Notes under the pieces: generated by a model
Told to the model about the DNA's origin: nothing
The model's input: only the letters and a program-made list of their open reading frames with translations
The model's database searches: none
DNA from: CAYUYV01 sp050331455
Lineage (GTDB): Bacteria; Pseudomonadota; Alphaproteobacteria; JAJFIK01
Length of the DNA: 64,000 nt
NCBI GenBank assembly: GCA_050331455.1
Contig: JBHJGV010000031.1
Coordinates: forward strand, 1-64,000
Reading direction: 5' to 3'
Shown here: one piece after another, positions 35,060 through 43,384 of the stretch
Position numbering within the stretch: position 1 is the stretch's first letter
Layout: every line of letters starts with the position of its first letter
Made by a program: the position numbers and the translations under genes

Positions 35060-36067
35060 ATGAAGGGTAACGGTTGTCCGCCACGGAGCCGGTTTACCCT
35101 GAACCGATTGCCGTCGCCCCCGGTACGATCTGCGCGCAAGAGGATCCGTGTTTTGTCCTTGGATCGATTGTTTATCCCAAATCTTTTTGTCATCGGTGCC
35201 GCCAAGGCGGCGAGTTCTTCGTTGCAGCGATGGCTGAGCGACCATCCCGACGTCATCGGCAGCCAGCCCGAGGAAACCCGCTTCCTGATGGACGCCGACG
35301 ATCCTTTGAGCCAGCCCAAAGGCTATGCGGTCACCGGTCTTGAAGGATACGGGGCTTTCTTTCCCGAACGGGGCCGCCCGAGCCGGTATCAACTCGACGT
35401 GACGCCGATGTATTATTACCAGCAGGCTGCCCGGGAGATCATCCCGGCCCTGCCCGATGCGAGGGCCATTTTCCTGGCCCGCCGACCCGGTGCTCGCCTG
35501 AAATCGCTTTACGATTACGCCCGTAATAATGTGGGTGTGTTGCCGCCGAACATCACCTTCGCCGAGTTCGTATCGGAGATGGAGAAAGGTCCGGCGTCTG
35601 ACGTGATCGGCAAACACCCGATGATGTGCAACGGCCTCCAGCATTCCCGCTACGCCGAGTATCTGCGGGACTGGATGACGGCCATGGGCCGGGACCGCTT
35701 GGCCGTCCTTATTTTCGAGGAATTGATCGCCGATCCGCGGTCGAACCTCATCCGGCTGGCGAACATGCTCGGCATCGACCCGGGATTTTATGATCGGTAT
35801 ACGTTCCCAAAGGAGAACGAGAGCTACTCGGTGTCCAATCGCCCGGCGCACCGTCTTGCAAGGCGGATGAAAGGCACGGTGCCGTCCTTCGTGCGAAAAT
35901 CCCTGAAACCGGCCTATCTTTTGATCAATACAAAGCGCAGCAAGCCGGCCAAGACGTCCGACGACCTCGCCACCATGGCCTATGTCGATGAAAAACTGTC
36001 CGCATCGGAAGCCGATCTTGCATCGCTTCTTGGACGCGACCGGATCTGGGCCCCGTCACCCGCCTGA
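35060..36067 (+). CDS. P-loop sulfotransferase family protein
   Basis: A 335-residue cytosolic enzyme predicted to transfer sulfate from PAPS to a hydroxyl or amine. The 5'-phosphosulfate loop is LFVIGAAKAASSSLQRWLSDH (GxxKxxSSSL-type), and the 3'-phosphate motif is AIFLARRPGARLKSLYDYAR. The C-terminal segments LAVLIFEELIADP and MLGIDPGFYDR are also typical of bacterial heparan/NodH-like sulfotransferases. Start: ATG 35060 is weakly supported; TTG codons at 35152 and 35161 would remove a basic ~30-residue leader. The acceptor is unknown. It has its own terminator and converges on the A-T-TE gene. Confidence 0.8.
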   Translation: MKGNGCPPRSRFTLNRLPSPPVRSARKRIRVLSLDRLFIPNLFVIGAAKAASSSLQRWLSDHPDVIGSQPEETRFLMDADDPLSQPKGYAVTGLEGYGAFFPERGRPSRYQLDVTPMYYYQQAAREIIPALPDARAIFLARRPGARLKSLYDYARNNVGVLPPNITFAEFVSEMEKGPASDVIGKHPMMCNGLQHSRYAEYLRDWMTAMGRDRLAVLIFEELIADPRSNLIRLANMLGIDPGFYDRYTFPKENESYSVSNRPAHRLARRMKGTVPSFVRKSLKPAYLLINTKRSKPAKTSDDLATMAYVDEKLSASEADLASLLGRDRIWAPSPA

Positions 36068-36163
36068 TCCAGCCCAGGCCATGAATGGTGTCTTTCCATC
36101 GAGTAAGGCCATCGAAGCCTGTTCAAGACACTCCGGATCGGGAAAATCCTTTGAGTCTTTACG

Positions 36164-36203
36164 TGGACCGGTTTGCGGACAGGAAACCGGTGTCCCCTTT
36201 TTC
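36164..36203 (+). terminator. Rho-independent terminator of the sulfotransferase gene
   Basis: Arms ACCGGTTT (36167-36174) and AAACCGGT (36184-36191), with GG/CC extension, are followed by CCCC and a TTTTT tract on the plus strand. Confidence 0.82.
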
Positions 36204-36205
36204 CC

Positions 36206-38752
36206 CTAGGCGCTCTTAACCTCGGGCTGGTGAGGACGTCCCAGGGTCTCCTCGATTGCCTCGGCCAGGGCCCAAACGGCAGGCGGGCGCATCACGCCGA
36301 TATGATTGGCGTCGATCTCCCGGATCGTGAGGGCAGGCCCGATCAGCCGGCGCCACTCGGGCCGGATTCTATCGCGCTTCACATTGTGACGCGCGCTGAT
36401 CAACGTGACCTGCGAACCGCCGGTCCCGTTGTGCGGCAAGGGAGCGGGCACATAGCGCAGCACGGCGAGGCGGTGCAGGTCGTCGAGATCCTGCGGGGTG
36501 TCCGGACTCAAGGCTTGCAGTCCGGGAATGCCCGACAGGCCGGTCCTGGCCGACATCCACGCCCCACCCATGTTGCCCTTCAGCAGATGCCGCACGACGA
36601 CCCGGGGATACCGGGCACGGTCCGCCCACCCCACAAAGGGGTCGATCACGATGAGATGGGAGGCAGGTTGGCCCCTCTCAATCAGCACACGGGCCATTTC
36701 CAGGGCGATGTAGCCGCCGAAACTGAAGCCCATGAGCCGATAAGGGCCGGGCACATTTTCCGCGGCAAGAACGTCGAGGGCGTCGGCGGCCATGTCTTCG
36801 ATGGATCGCGCCGGGAGGGATCCCCGATCAAGGCCGCGCGGACGCAGACCCAGAACGGGCTGGTCCGGCGACAGGGTCTGGGCCAGGGCCAGATAATCGG
36901 ACAGATGCCCGGCCGCCACCGGCAGCGCGATCAACGGCGCGCGCCGGTTGCCGGCGCGCAGCGTTACCAGACCGCCGGACGGCCGCAGGGGCGCAGACGC
37001 CGCGCCGTCGATCTGATCGGCAAGGGCCGGGATCGAGGCGCCCTTGAGGATCAAGGCATCGAGGGTTAAGCGGATGCCGAACCGCTCCTCCAGGGCCAGC
37101 AAGAGTGTCATGGCCTGGAGTGAATCTCCGCCCACGTCGAAAAAATCATCCTCATCCCCGAAATCCCCATGCCCGAGGATCAGCCGCCATGCCTCGGCGA
37201 TGCCTTTGGCCGTCACCGAGCAGGCACTGCCGACCGCGCGATCGGCTTGCGCTTCGCTCGACGGCGCGAGCGGATCCGGCAGGGCCTGTTTGAGGACCTT
37301 GCCAGTGGGCCCCGTGGGCAGCGCATCGATCCGGCGGATGACGCTCGGCACCATGTAATTCGGCGCCCGCGCGGCCAGGAACGCCCGAAGCGCCTTCAGA
37401 TCGGGGGCCACGTCGCCCTTCGGCACCACATAGCAGGCAAGTCGCCGGATGCCGCCAGCCCCTTCGAAGGGTGTGACGGCGGCATGTTCCACAGTCGGAT
37501 GATCGCGCACCATCTGTTCGATCTCCGAAGGCCGGACATTGAAACCGCGAATCTTGACCTGGTCATCCTTGCGGCCCAGCCCATGCAGGATGCCGGCCCG
37601 GTCCTGGCGTGCCAAAAAATTCGTCCGGAACCAGAGCACCCCTTCCGCGTCCCGGAAATAGGCTTCCGCCGTGCGCTCGGGATCGTTGAGATAGTCCCCA
37701 GCCAGAGTGCCGCCCGTGACATGGATTTCGCCGGGCTCGCCCGGCTGCACGGTCTGTCCATCCTCTCGCACGATGCGAACATCGTCCGGGTTCAAAATAC
37801 GCCCAAGCGGCGTCACATCGTGCTCGATCGGGTCGCCATGGCGGTGCACATTGAAGGCCAGATCGCAATGCTCCGTTGCGGCAAAGACCGTGTAAAGCGT
37901 TGCACCGGGGGGAAAGGTTCGCTCGAATGCCTCTATATCTGCCCGGGTGGCCGCCTCGCCGACGGCATTGACCGTCATGATGTGCTCGAAGGGGTCCTGC
38001 GCTGCGGCCATAATCCGTCGCAGAATTGCGAGCTGTCCGGGGAGCTCCGTGACCTCTGTTTCACGCAGCCACGGAATGAGATCTGCGATGCCCCGTTGGC
38101 GCAAATCGTAATACACGAGCGAATCGCCGCACAGCGGAATCCAGAATTCGCTCATGGCCCTGAGGTGATTGAAATGGATGTGCCGGTGGGGAACGGTGCC
38201 CGGCCGGCCGTAGAGGGTTTCGCGGCGGGCCATGCGGAATGCCAAGGGACCCGCGCGGTAAGGGACGCATTTCGGCCGGCCCGTCGAGCCGGAGGTGTTC
38301 TGGATACCGAGAATAGAGTCCGGACTGCGCTCGACCGGCGAAAAGGGCGTCACGGCCGAGGGAGACGGCGCGTCTTCCGGGATGGCGAGGGGGTCCGTGG
38401 GAAGAATGGTCCGCGCCTGGTCCATAAAGCCCGGAGCGGCCAGGATGCGCGCCGCGCCGCAGGTGGCCATCACATCGTGCAGCACAGGCCCCGGCAGGTC
38501 CGTGTTGATGTTGACCATTCCGGCTCCGGCCTTGAGGCAGGCCATATAGGCGATGGTGCGGTGCCGGGTTGGGCCACCGAGAAATCCGAACACATCGTTT
38601 CGGCCCTCACTGCGCTCGAAGATCATGGCCGCAACCTGATCCGATGCGGCGTTCAGGTCACCGAAGGTCAGGCTGCCCCGGTCATCGATAATAGCGATAT
38701 CGCCGGCGCGCTCCGCCACGATCCGCTGAAAGCGATCGAAAAAGCTCTGCAT
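36206..38752 (-). CDS. Single-module NRPS-like enzyme: adenylation - carrier - thioesterase, no condensation domain
   Basis: An 848-residue protein. Residues ~5-490 form an AMP-binding domain: A3 NTSGSTGRPK, A5-like FAATEH, A8 GRKDDQVKIRGFNVRPSEIE and A10 PTGPTGKVLK. A carrier domain (~520-590) has the phosphopantetheine Ser in FFDVGGDSLQAM. A type I thioesterase (~600-840) has its nucleophile in GFSFGGYIALEMA, and the late NHIGVM supplies the His. A4 reads HFNHLRAMSEFW without the Asp of amino-acid activators, and A7, usually YRTGDLAR, is FRTNFLAR. A-T-TE enzymes without C domains make dimeric furanones or quinones in other organisms; here the product is unknown. Start: ATG 38752 with GGGAGG upstream; longer frames are unsupported. 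Confidence 0.88.
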   Translation of the reverse strand: MQSFFDRFQRIVAERAGDIAIIDDRGSLTFGDLNAASDQVAAMIFERSEGRNDVFGFLGGPTRHRTIAYMACLKAGAGMVNINTDLPGPVLHDVMATCGAARILAAPGFMDQARTILPTDPLAIPEDAPSPSAVTPFSPVERSPDSILGIQNTSGSTGRPKCVPYRAGPLAFRMARRETLYGRPGTVPHRHIHFNHLRAMSEFWIPLCGDSLVYYDLRQRGIADLIPWLRETEVTELPGQLAILRRIMAAAQDPFEHIMTVNAVGEAATRADIEAFERTFPPGATLYTVFAATEHCDLAFNVHRHGDPIEHDVTPLGRILNPDDVRIVREDGQTVQPGEPGEIHVTGGTLAGDYLNDPERTAEAYFRDAEGVLWFRTNFLARQDRAGILHGLGRKDDQVKIRGFNVRPSEIEQMVRDHPTVEHAAVTPFEGAGGIRRLACYVVPKGDVAPDLKALRAFLAARAPNYMVPSVIRRIDALPTGPTGKVLKQALPDPLAPSSEAQADRAVGSACSVTAKGIAEAWRLILGHGDFGDEDDFFDVGGDSLQAMTLLLALEERFGIRLTLDALILKGASIPALADQIDGAASAPLRPSGGLVTLRAGNRRAPLIALPVAAGHLSDYLALAQTLSPDQPVLGLRPRGLDRGSLPARSIEDMAADALDVLAAENVPGPYRLMGFSFGGYIALEMARVLIERGQPASHLIVIDPFVGWADRARYPRVVVRHLLKGNMGGAWMSARTGLSGIPGLQALSPDTPQDLDDLHRLAVLRYVPAPLPHNGTGGSQVTLISARHNVKRDRIRPEWRRLIGPALTIREIDANHIGVMRPPAVWALAEAIEETLGRPHQPEVKSA

Positions 38753-39140
38753 ATGCCACCTCCCACCCCTCCGACGACCACGGCGGGCCCGTCGTGAACC
38801 CGGCGGGTGTTTGCCCGCGACGACCGACGCGCGCCAAAGGGCTGACGCCCGGGCGCTTTCGGCCGGACAAGCGAAACCGGGGGCGTCGCGCCCGCACCGG
38901 TGCCGGATTGGGTGCTCAAAAACCGAGTGGATCACGTCGCGGCTGTCGGGACCCGCGCAATGGATCGATCCGTGTCGCAAGCGAACCACCGGCGGATCAC
39001 CTCAGGTGCACTCAACCCCGTTTCGATCGGCCAAGAAACTTACCGATCCCTCATCTTCCCGCAGCGGGGGGGAGGACAGATTAAATTCACCACTTTGGGG
39101 GATCACTGCGGCATCCGCATTTCGATCACTTCGCCGATCG
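38753..39140. other. Promoter-bearing gap between uvrC and the A-T-TE gene
   Basis: 388 nt without a credible gene. It holds the 3' end region of uvrC and the upstream region of the A-T-TE gene on the same strand. No terminator hairpin or operator stands out. Confidence 0.5.
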
Positions 39141-41165
39141 TTACTCGGTATCGCGGAAGAATGCATAGATGCGCTCGGCGAGGGCCTTGTTGATCCCGTC
39201 CACGGCCTCAAGATCGGCAAGACCGGCCCGGGACACGCCCTTGGCCGAGCCGAACCGGTGCAGCAACGCCTTTTTGCGCCGCGCGCCGACGCCGGGAATT
39301 TCATCCAAAGGATTCTTGGCGATGTCCTTGGTCCGACGGGCCCGGTGGGTGCCAATGGCGAATCGGTGCGCCTCGTCCCGCAGGCGCTGCAGATAGTAAA
39401 GGACCGGCGATTTCGGCTCGAGGCTGAAGGGCGCCTGGCTGGGCATGAAGAAACGCTCCCGGCCCGCATTGCGCTCCGGCCCCTTCGCAATGGCCACGAG
39501 CGGCACCTCGGTTTCAAGACCGAGATCGGCGAGGACGTCGAGGGCGGAGCTGAGCTGTCCCGGACCGCCGTCGATGACCACCAGATCAGGCCAGGGAACG
39601 GCCTCGCCCGTCTCCGCCTCCGGATCATCGCCGGCGCTTGTCCCATCCCGGGGCGATTCCTTCAGCAGGCGTTCGAACCGACGGCGCAACACCTGGCGCA
39701 TCATGCCGTAATCGTCGCCGGGCGTCAGGCTGTCCATCTTGATGTTGAATTTGCGGTATTGGGATTTCATGAGGCCCTCGGGACCGGCAACGATCATCCC
39801 GCCGACGGCATTCGTGCCCTGAATATGACTGTTGTCATAGACCTCGATGCGCCGGGGGGGGCCGTCGAGGCCGAAGGCGTCCGCAACCCCGTTGAGCAGC
39901 TTCTGCTGGGAGGCGCTCTCGGCAAGACGGCGGGCCAGGGCCTCGCGCGCATTGGTCACGGCATGTTCCACAAGGGCTCTCTTTTCCGCCCGCCGCGGTG
40001 TGGTGACCTGCACCTTGTGCCCGGCCTTGATGGTGAGGGCCGCTTGCAAAAGATCTGCACCGGGAATGGTCTCGGAAAGCAGGACCTGGCGCGGCGGCGG
40101 CTTGTCGTCATAGAACTGGGACAGGAAGGCTTCCAGAATCTCCTCTGATGTCTGATCCTTGTCGTGGCGCGGGTAATAGGCCCGGTTGCCCCAGTTCTGG
40201 CCCGACCGGATAAAGAACACCTGAATACAGACCTGGCCGCCGTCCTTGCCGCCTTCCCGGTGGGCGCCAACGACATCGGCCTCCTCCACCGTGTCCGGAT
40301 TGATACCCTGATGGGCCCGGATGGCCGAAAGGGCGCGGATGCGGTCGCGCAAGGCAGCGGCACGTTCGAACGCCAAAGCCTCGGACGCCTGCTCCATGGC
40401 GGATGCCAGCGCGTCCTGGACCTGGGAGGACTGCCCCTTCAGGAAGCGCACCGCATCGTCCACCAGGGCGTCATACCCCGCTTCCGAAATCTCGCCCGTG
40501 CAGGGCGCACTACACCGCTTGATCTGATGGAGCAGACACGGGCGCGTGCGGCTTTCATAGACACTGTCCGTACACGAGCGAAGCAGAAAGGCCCGTTGCA
40601 AGGTGTTAAGCGTATGGTTCACCGCCCCGGCCGAGGCGAAGGGTCCAAAATAATCGCCCCGGACGGTGCGCGCGCCCCGGTGTTTGGTCAGCCGGGGGAC
40701 GGCATGCTCCCGGTCGATCAGGATATAGGGGAACGACTTGTCGTCCCTCAGGATGACATTGAACCGGGGCTTCAGCCGCTTGATGAGATTGGCCTCCAGC
40801 AGCAGGGCCTCGGTCTCCGTATGGGTGGTGATGATTTCCATGGACGCGGTCGACAGGATCATCCGTGCGATCCGGTTCGTGTGGCCGGTCAGGTTGGTGT
40901 AGGACGTCACCCGTTTTTTCAGCTCCCGTGCCTTGCCCACATAAAGGACATTGCCCTCCCCATCCAGCATGCGGTAAACGCCCGGCGCATTGGGCAGGGT
41001 GCGGACAACCTGGCGGATGACCTCGGTGCCCGTCGGGGCCGAGGGCCCGGCGTTTTCCTCCCGTCCACCGGCGGCGTCGGGCGCGCAGGCGTGATCCGCA
41101 CCGGGCTCAGCTTGCGTATCGTCTTCTGGGTCTTGCGCGGCTGGTGCCTGCTGGCGCGTTTTCAC
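39141..41165 (-). CDS. uvrC: Excinuclease ABC subunit C
   Basis: A 674-residue nucleotide-excision-repair nuclease that makes both incisions around lesions with UvrA/UvrB. The GIY-YIG domain shows APGVYRMLDGEGNVLYVGKA (residues ~50-70). A Cys-rich RPCLLHQIKRCSAPC and a UVR helix pair (ALAFERAAALRDRIRAL) come next. The RNase H-like second nuclease contains IEVYDNSHIQGTNAVG and LVVIDGGPGQLS, and helix-hairpin-helix motifs end the protein (IPGVGARRKKALLHRFGS). Start: GTG 41165 with AAGGAG 6 nt upstream; an ATG at 41204 would add 13 residues without a binding site. The ~35-residue leader is acidic and low complexity. Confidence 0.95.
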   Translation of the reverse strand: MKTRQQAPAAQDPEDDTQAEPGADHACAPDAAGGREENAGPSAPTGTEVIRQVVRTLPNAPGVYRMLDGEGNVLYVGKARELKKRVTSYTNLTGHTNRIARMILSTASMEIITTHTETEALLLEANLIKRLKPRFNVILRDDKSFPYILIDREHAVPRLTKHRGARTVRGDYFGPFASAGAVNHTLNTLQRAFLLRSCTDSVYESRTRPCLLHQIKRCSAPCTGEISEAGYDALVDDAVRFLKGQSSQVQDALASAMEQASEALAFERAAALRDRIRALSAIRAHQGINPDTVEEADVVGAHREGGKDGGQVCIQVFFIRSGQNWGNRAYYPRHDKDQTSEEILEAFLSQFYDDKPPPRQVLLSETIPGADLLQAALTIKAGHKVQVTTPRRAEKRALVEHAVTNAREALARRLAESASQQKLLNGVADAFGLDGPPRRIEVYDNSHIQGTNAVGGMIVAGPEGLMKSQYRKFNIKMDSLTPGDDYGMMRQVLRRRFERLLKESPRDGTSAGDDPEAETGEAVPWPDLVVIDGGPGQLSSALDVLADLGLETEVPLVAIAKGPERNAGRERFFMPSQAPFSLEPKSPVLYYLQRLRDEAHRFAIGTHRARRTKDIAKNPLDEIPGVGARRKKALLHRFGSAKGVSRAGLADLEAVDGINKALAERIYAFFRDTE

Positions 41166-41592
41166 GGCGCGCTCCTTCGCTGCCTGGTTGAAGCGCATAA
41201 ACATCTGGCAAGGGCTCGGTGCATGGCATGCCGGTCCACGGATCTTCTAACCCTCATTATCCCCCAGTCCTGTGGGCAAGCCTGTGAATATCCATGTGGA
41301 TGGCGTGCCACGGCCCTTGATTTGACCACTTTCGAGCGTGATGCCCATTTTTTAAGCACCCTATAAGCAATTGTTTCCACGGTGTTTTTTCATCCGCTTT
41401 TGGCCGGCTTTCCAGACTTTGACACCGGTGTGACACCCAATTCCTGTTTGTTGCCTTTTTGCAACAACCGTGGATCTCACCCCCTCCTGCGAACACAGGT
41501 TTCGGGGCAACGCTTGTTTTGCGACACCAGATGTTGAGCCATTACGGCACAGTCATGTCCTGGACAACGGTGCGAATCCATGAACGCGCCGA
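41166..41592. other. AT-richer intergenic region with phased TGTG-type 9-mers
   Basis: About 430 nt with no gene. Four degenerate DnaA-box-like 9-mers cluster at 41257-41303 (TTATCCCCC, TGTGGGCAA, TGTGAATAT, TGTGGATGG), the last three starting exactly 12 bp apart. A 10-bp palindrome ACACCGGTGT (41423-41432) and a small hairpin TTGTTGC/GCAACAA (41448-41467) follow. The region is visibly richer in A/T than its surroundings. It contains the promoter of uvrC on the minus strand and the end of folB. Confidence 0.6.
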
Positions 41593-42051
41593 TCATAGGG
41601 TGGCACTGTATTCCGATTGGTGGCGTTCGATGGCAATTCCCACGGCCTCCGCTTCCGGAATGGCATCGAGTTTTTCCAGGGAGACCCGCACGGCCAGGAC
41701 CCTTTTATCCTCAAGGCAGGCTCCGGCGATCCGCTCGGCCAAGGTTTCCATCAGGCTCACATGACCGCGATCGACACTGTTTCGGACCAGCGCGACCACA
41801 TCATCGTAGCGTACGAGATCGGCGATGCCGGCATGGCCGGCCGTTCCGGGATCGGGCACGGCGAGATCGACACACACTCGTAACGGCTGGGGCCGTTCTT
41901 TCTCGTGTGAGAAGATGCCGATCAGGGCCGGGATCACGAGATTGCGAACGAAAACATGGCGAATGCCCAGGGCCGGTTTGGCAGGATCCGGCAAAGGAAG
42001 GGACCGGGGGCCGCCGGCAGATTGATCGGTCTCGGGAGGAACAGGGGACAT
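41593..42051 (-). CDS. folB: Dihydroneopterin aldolase
   Basis: A 152-residue protein of the FolB/FolX fold in tetrahydrofolate synthesis, cleaving dihydroneopterin to the hydroxymethylpterin. Landmarks: HVFVRNLVIPALIGIFSHEKE (substrate-binding Glu near IGIFSHE), the VDLAVPDPG strand, SLMETLAERIAGACL and VRVSLEKLDAIPEAEAVG with the catalytic Lys. The first ~30 residues are Pro-rich and not part of the fold. Start: ATG 42051; an upstream in-frame ATG at 42117 would run into the divergent folM promoter. It is divergent from the FolM-like reductase, giving a small pterin locus. Confidence 0.85.
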   Translation of the reverse strand: MSPVPPETDQSAGGPRSLPLPDPAKPALGIRHVFVRNLVIPALIGIFSHEKERPQPLRVCVDLAVPDPGTAGHAGIADLVRYDDVVALVRNSVDRGHVSLMETLAERIAGACLEDKRVLAVRVSLEKLDAIPEAEAVGIAIERHQSEYSATL

Positions 42052-42186
42052 GACAGCCTGGGCCTTTCTGGTCGTCCTGACATGACCGCGGGCGCGGCAC
42101 CCCGCTGCGCCGGACATCCGTGATACAGACCGCCTTCAGGCTTCACAAAACCATCGGCCCGGCCCAAGAGACAGAGGAAAAGAGCC

Positions 42187-42954
42187 ATGACGCAAGGGGA
42201 TCGGAAAGCCGCCATCGTGACCGGCGGCGCGAAACGAATCGGCGAAGCGGTCTCCCGGGCTCTCGCCGAGGACGGATATTTCGTGTTCGTCCATTACAAC
42301 ACGTCCGACCGCGATGCGAAGGCCCTTGTGGAAGAGCTTCAGACGTCGGGGGCCGGCGCCGCCGCCGTCGGCGCGGATCTGTCGAACCCGGACAGCGCTT
42401 CCGGCCTCATTGCCGCTTGCCGGGCCCAGGGGCCGGCTCCGCGGGTCCTTGTCAACAGTGCCTCCGTCTTCGAGGCCGATCACGCCCCAACGGTCACGCT
42501 GGAGAGCTGGCAGAAACACCTGATGGTCAATCTGACCGCGCCCATGCTGATGATGCGTGATTTCGCCGCCCAGATCCCTGAGGAAGAACGGGGCATCGTG
42601 ATCAACTTCCTCGACTACAAGCTTTTCAATCTCAATCCGGACTTCTTCTCCTACACCATCAGCAAATACGCCCTGAAGGGTGTAACGGAAATGATGGCCA
42701 TGGCGCTGGCGCCGAAGGTGCGGGTCTGCGGCCTTGCACCCGGCCTGACGCTGGCGAGCCCGTACCAAAGCGAGGAGACCTTCCGCCGCCTGCACAACCG
42801 AAATCCCCTCCAGAAAGGGCCCACGGTGGAGGATCACATCCGCGCCATTCGCTTCATGATCGCAACGCCGAGCTATTCGGGGCAGATGATGGCCGTGGAC
42901 GGGGGGCAGCACTTTGATGCGCTGGCCAAGGACGTCAGTTATCTCGACGGATGA
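42187..42954 (+). CDS. folM: SDR-family pteridine reductase / dihydromonapterin reductase (FolM-like)
   Basis: A 255-residue short-chain dehydrogenase. The cofactor motif is TGGAKRIGEAV (the TGxxKRIG form with Arg typical of NADPH-dependent PTR1/FolM enzymes rather than TGxxxGIG). The NSAS segment (VLVNSASVFEAD) and the catalytic YTISK follow, and the C-terminus ends with GQMMAVDGGQHF. FolM makes tetrahydromonapterin, cofactor for phenylalanine hydroxylase in some bacteria. The divergent folB and convergent PTPS-like gene support a pterin substrate. Start: ATG 42187 with AGAGGAAAAG upstream. Substrate specificity is inferred from motif and neighbours. Confidence 0.8.
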   Translation: MTQGDRKAAIVTGGAKRIGEAVSRALAEDGYFVFVHYNTSDRDAKALVEELQTSGAGAAAVGADLSNPDSASGLIAACRAQGPAPRVLVNSASVFEADHAPTVTLESWQKHLMVNLTAPMLMMRDFAAQIPEEERGIVINFLDYKLFNLNPDFFSYTISKYALKGVTEMMAMALAPKVRVCGLAPGLTLASPYQSEETFRRLHNRNPLQKGPTVEDHIRAIRFMIATPSYSGQMMAVDGGQHFDALAKDVSYLDG

Positions 42955-42973
42955 TCGGGGGGAAGCCGGCGGT

Positions 42974-43384
42974 TCAGGGCCAGATCTGCTCCGTGTCCAG
43001 ACGGAAAGTCGCACTTTCGAAACAGGTCGGGCGCGACACGGTCACGGACCGCAGGCGCGGATAATTGTCGAGCAGCCGGCCGGCGATCCACATGGCAAGG
43101 CTCTCCAGCGCCGGCGTCTCCAGGCCCTCGATCTCGTTCAGGAGCCGGTGATCAAGCGTGTCCCGCAACCGGTCAAGATCGCCGGCGAGCGCTCCCAGAT
43201 CGACGATCCAGCCGCTGCGCGGATCGGGCTGGCCCTCGACGACGACTTCCACCCGGAAACTGTGTCCGTGGATCCGCGCATTGGGGTGCCCGTCCGGCCG
43301 GTGGTTGAAGTAGTGGGCTGCTTCGAAGGTAAAGGCTTTGCAGACTTCCAGGCTGCCGCGGCCTTGGATGTCGTTGGGGGTCAT
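42974..43384 (-). CDS. 6-pyruvoyl-tetrahydropterin synthase / QueD-like protein
   Basis: A 136-residue T-fold protein. Zinc ligands are visible as His in FTFEAAHYF and the HGH pair in NARIHGHSFRVEVVV; the Glu of the pterin anchor is in PTCFESATF. The usual QueD/PTPS motif CxxxHGH is not present: the position four before the first His is Asn, and no Glu forms the ExxHGH variant. The nearest Cys is in the N-terminal EVCKAF. The activity may therefore differ from queuosine-pathway QueD. Its start overlaps the antiporter stop (ATGA), and it converges on folM. A role in pterin handling is suggested by context only. Confidence 0.8.
   Translation of the reverse strand: MTPNDIQGRGSLEVCKAFTFEAAHYFNHRPDGHPNARIHGHSFRVEVVVEGQPDPRSGWIVDLGALAGDLDRLRDTLDHRLLNEIEGLETPALESLAMWIAGRLLDNYPRLRSVTVSRPTCFESATFRLDTEQIWP

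Noticed and set aside
41448..41467. Terminator at TTGTTGC/GCAACAA
   Set aside because: The T-tract lies in the loop and not after the stem, so it does not have terminator form on either strand.
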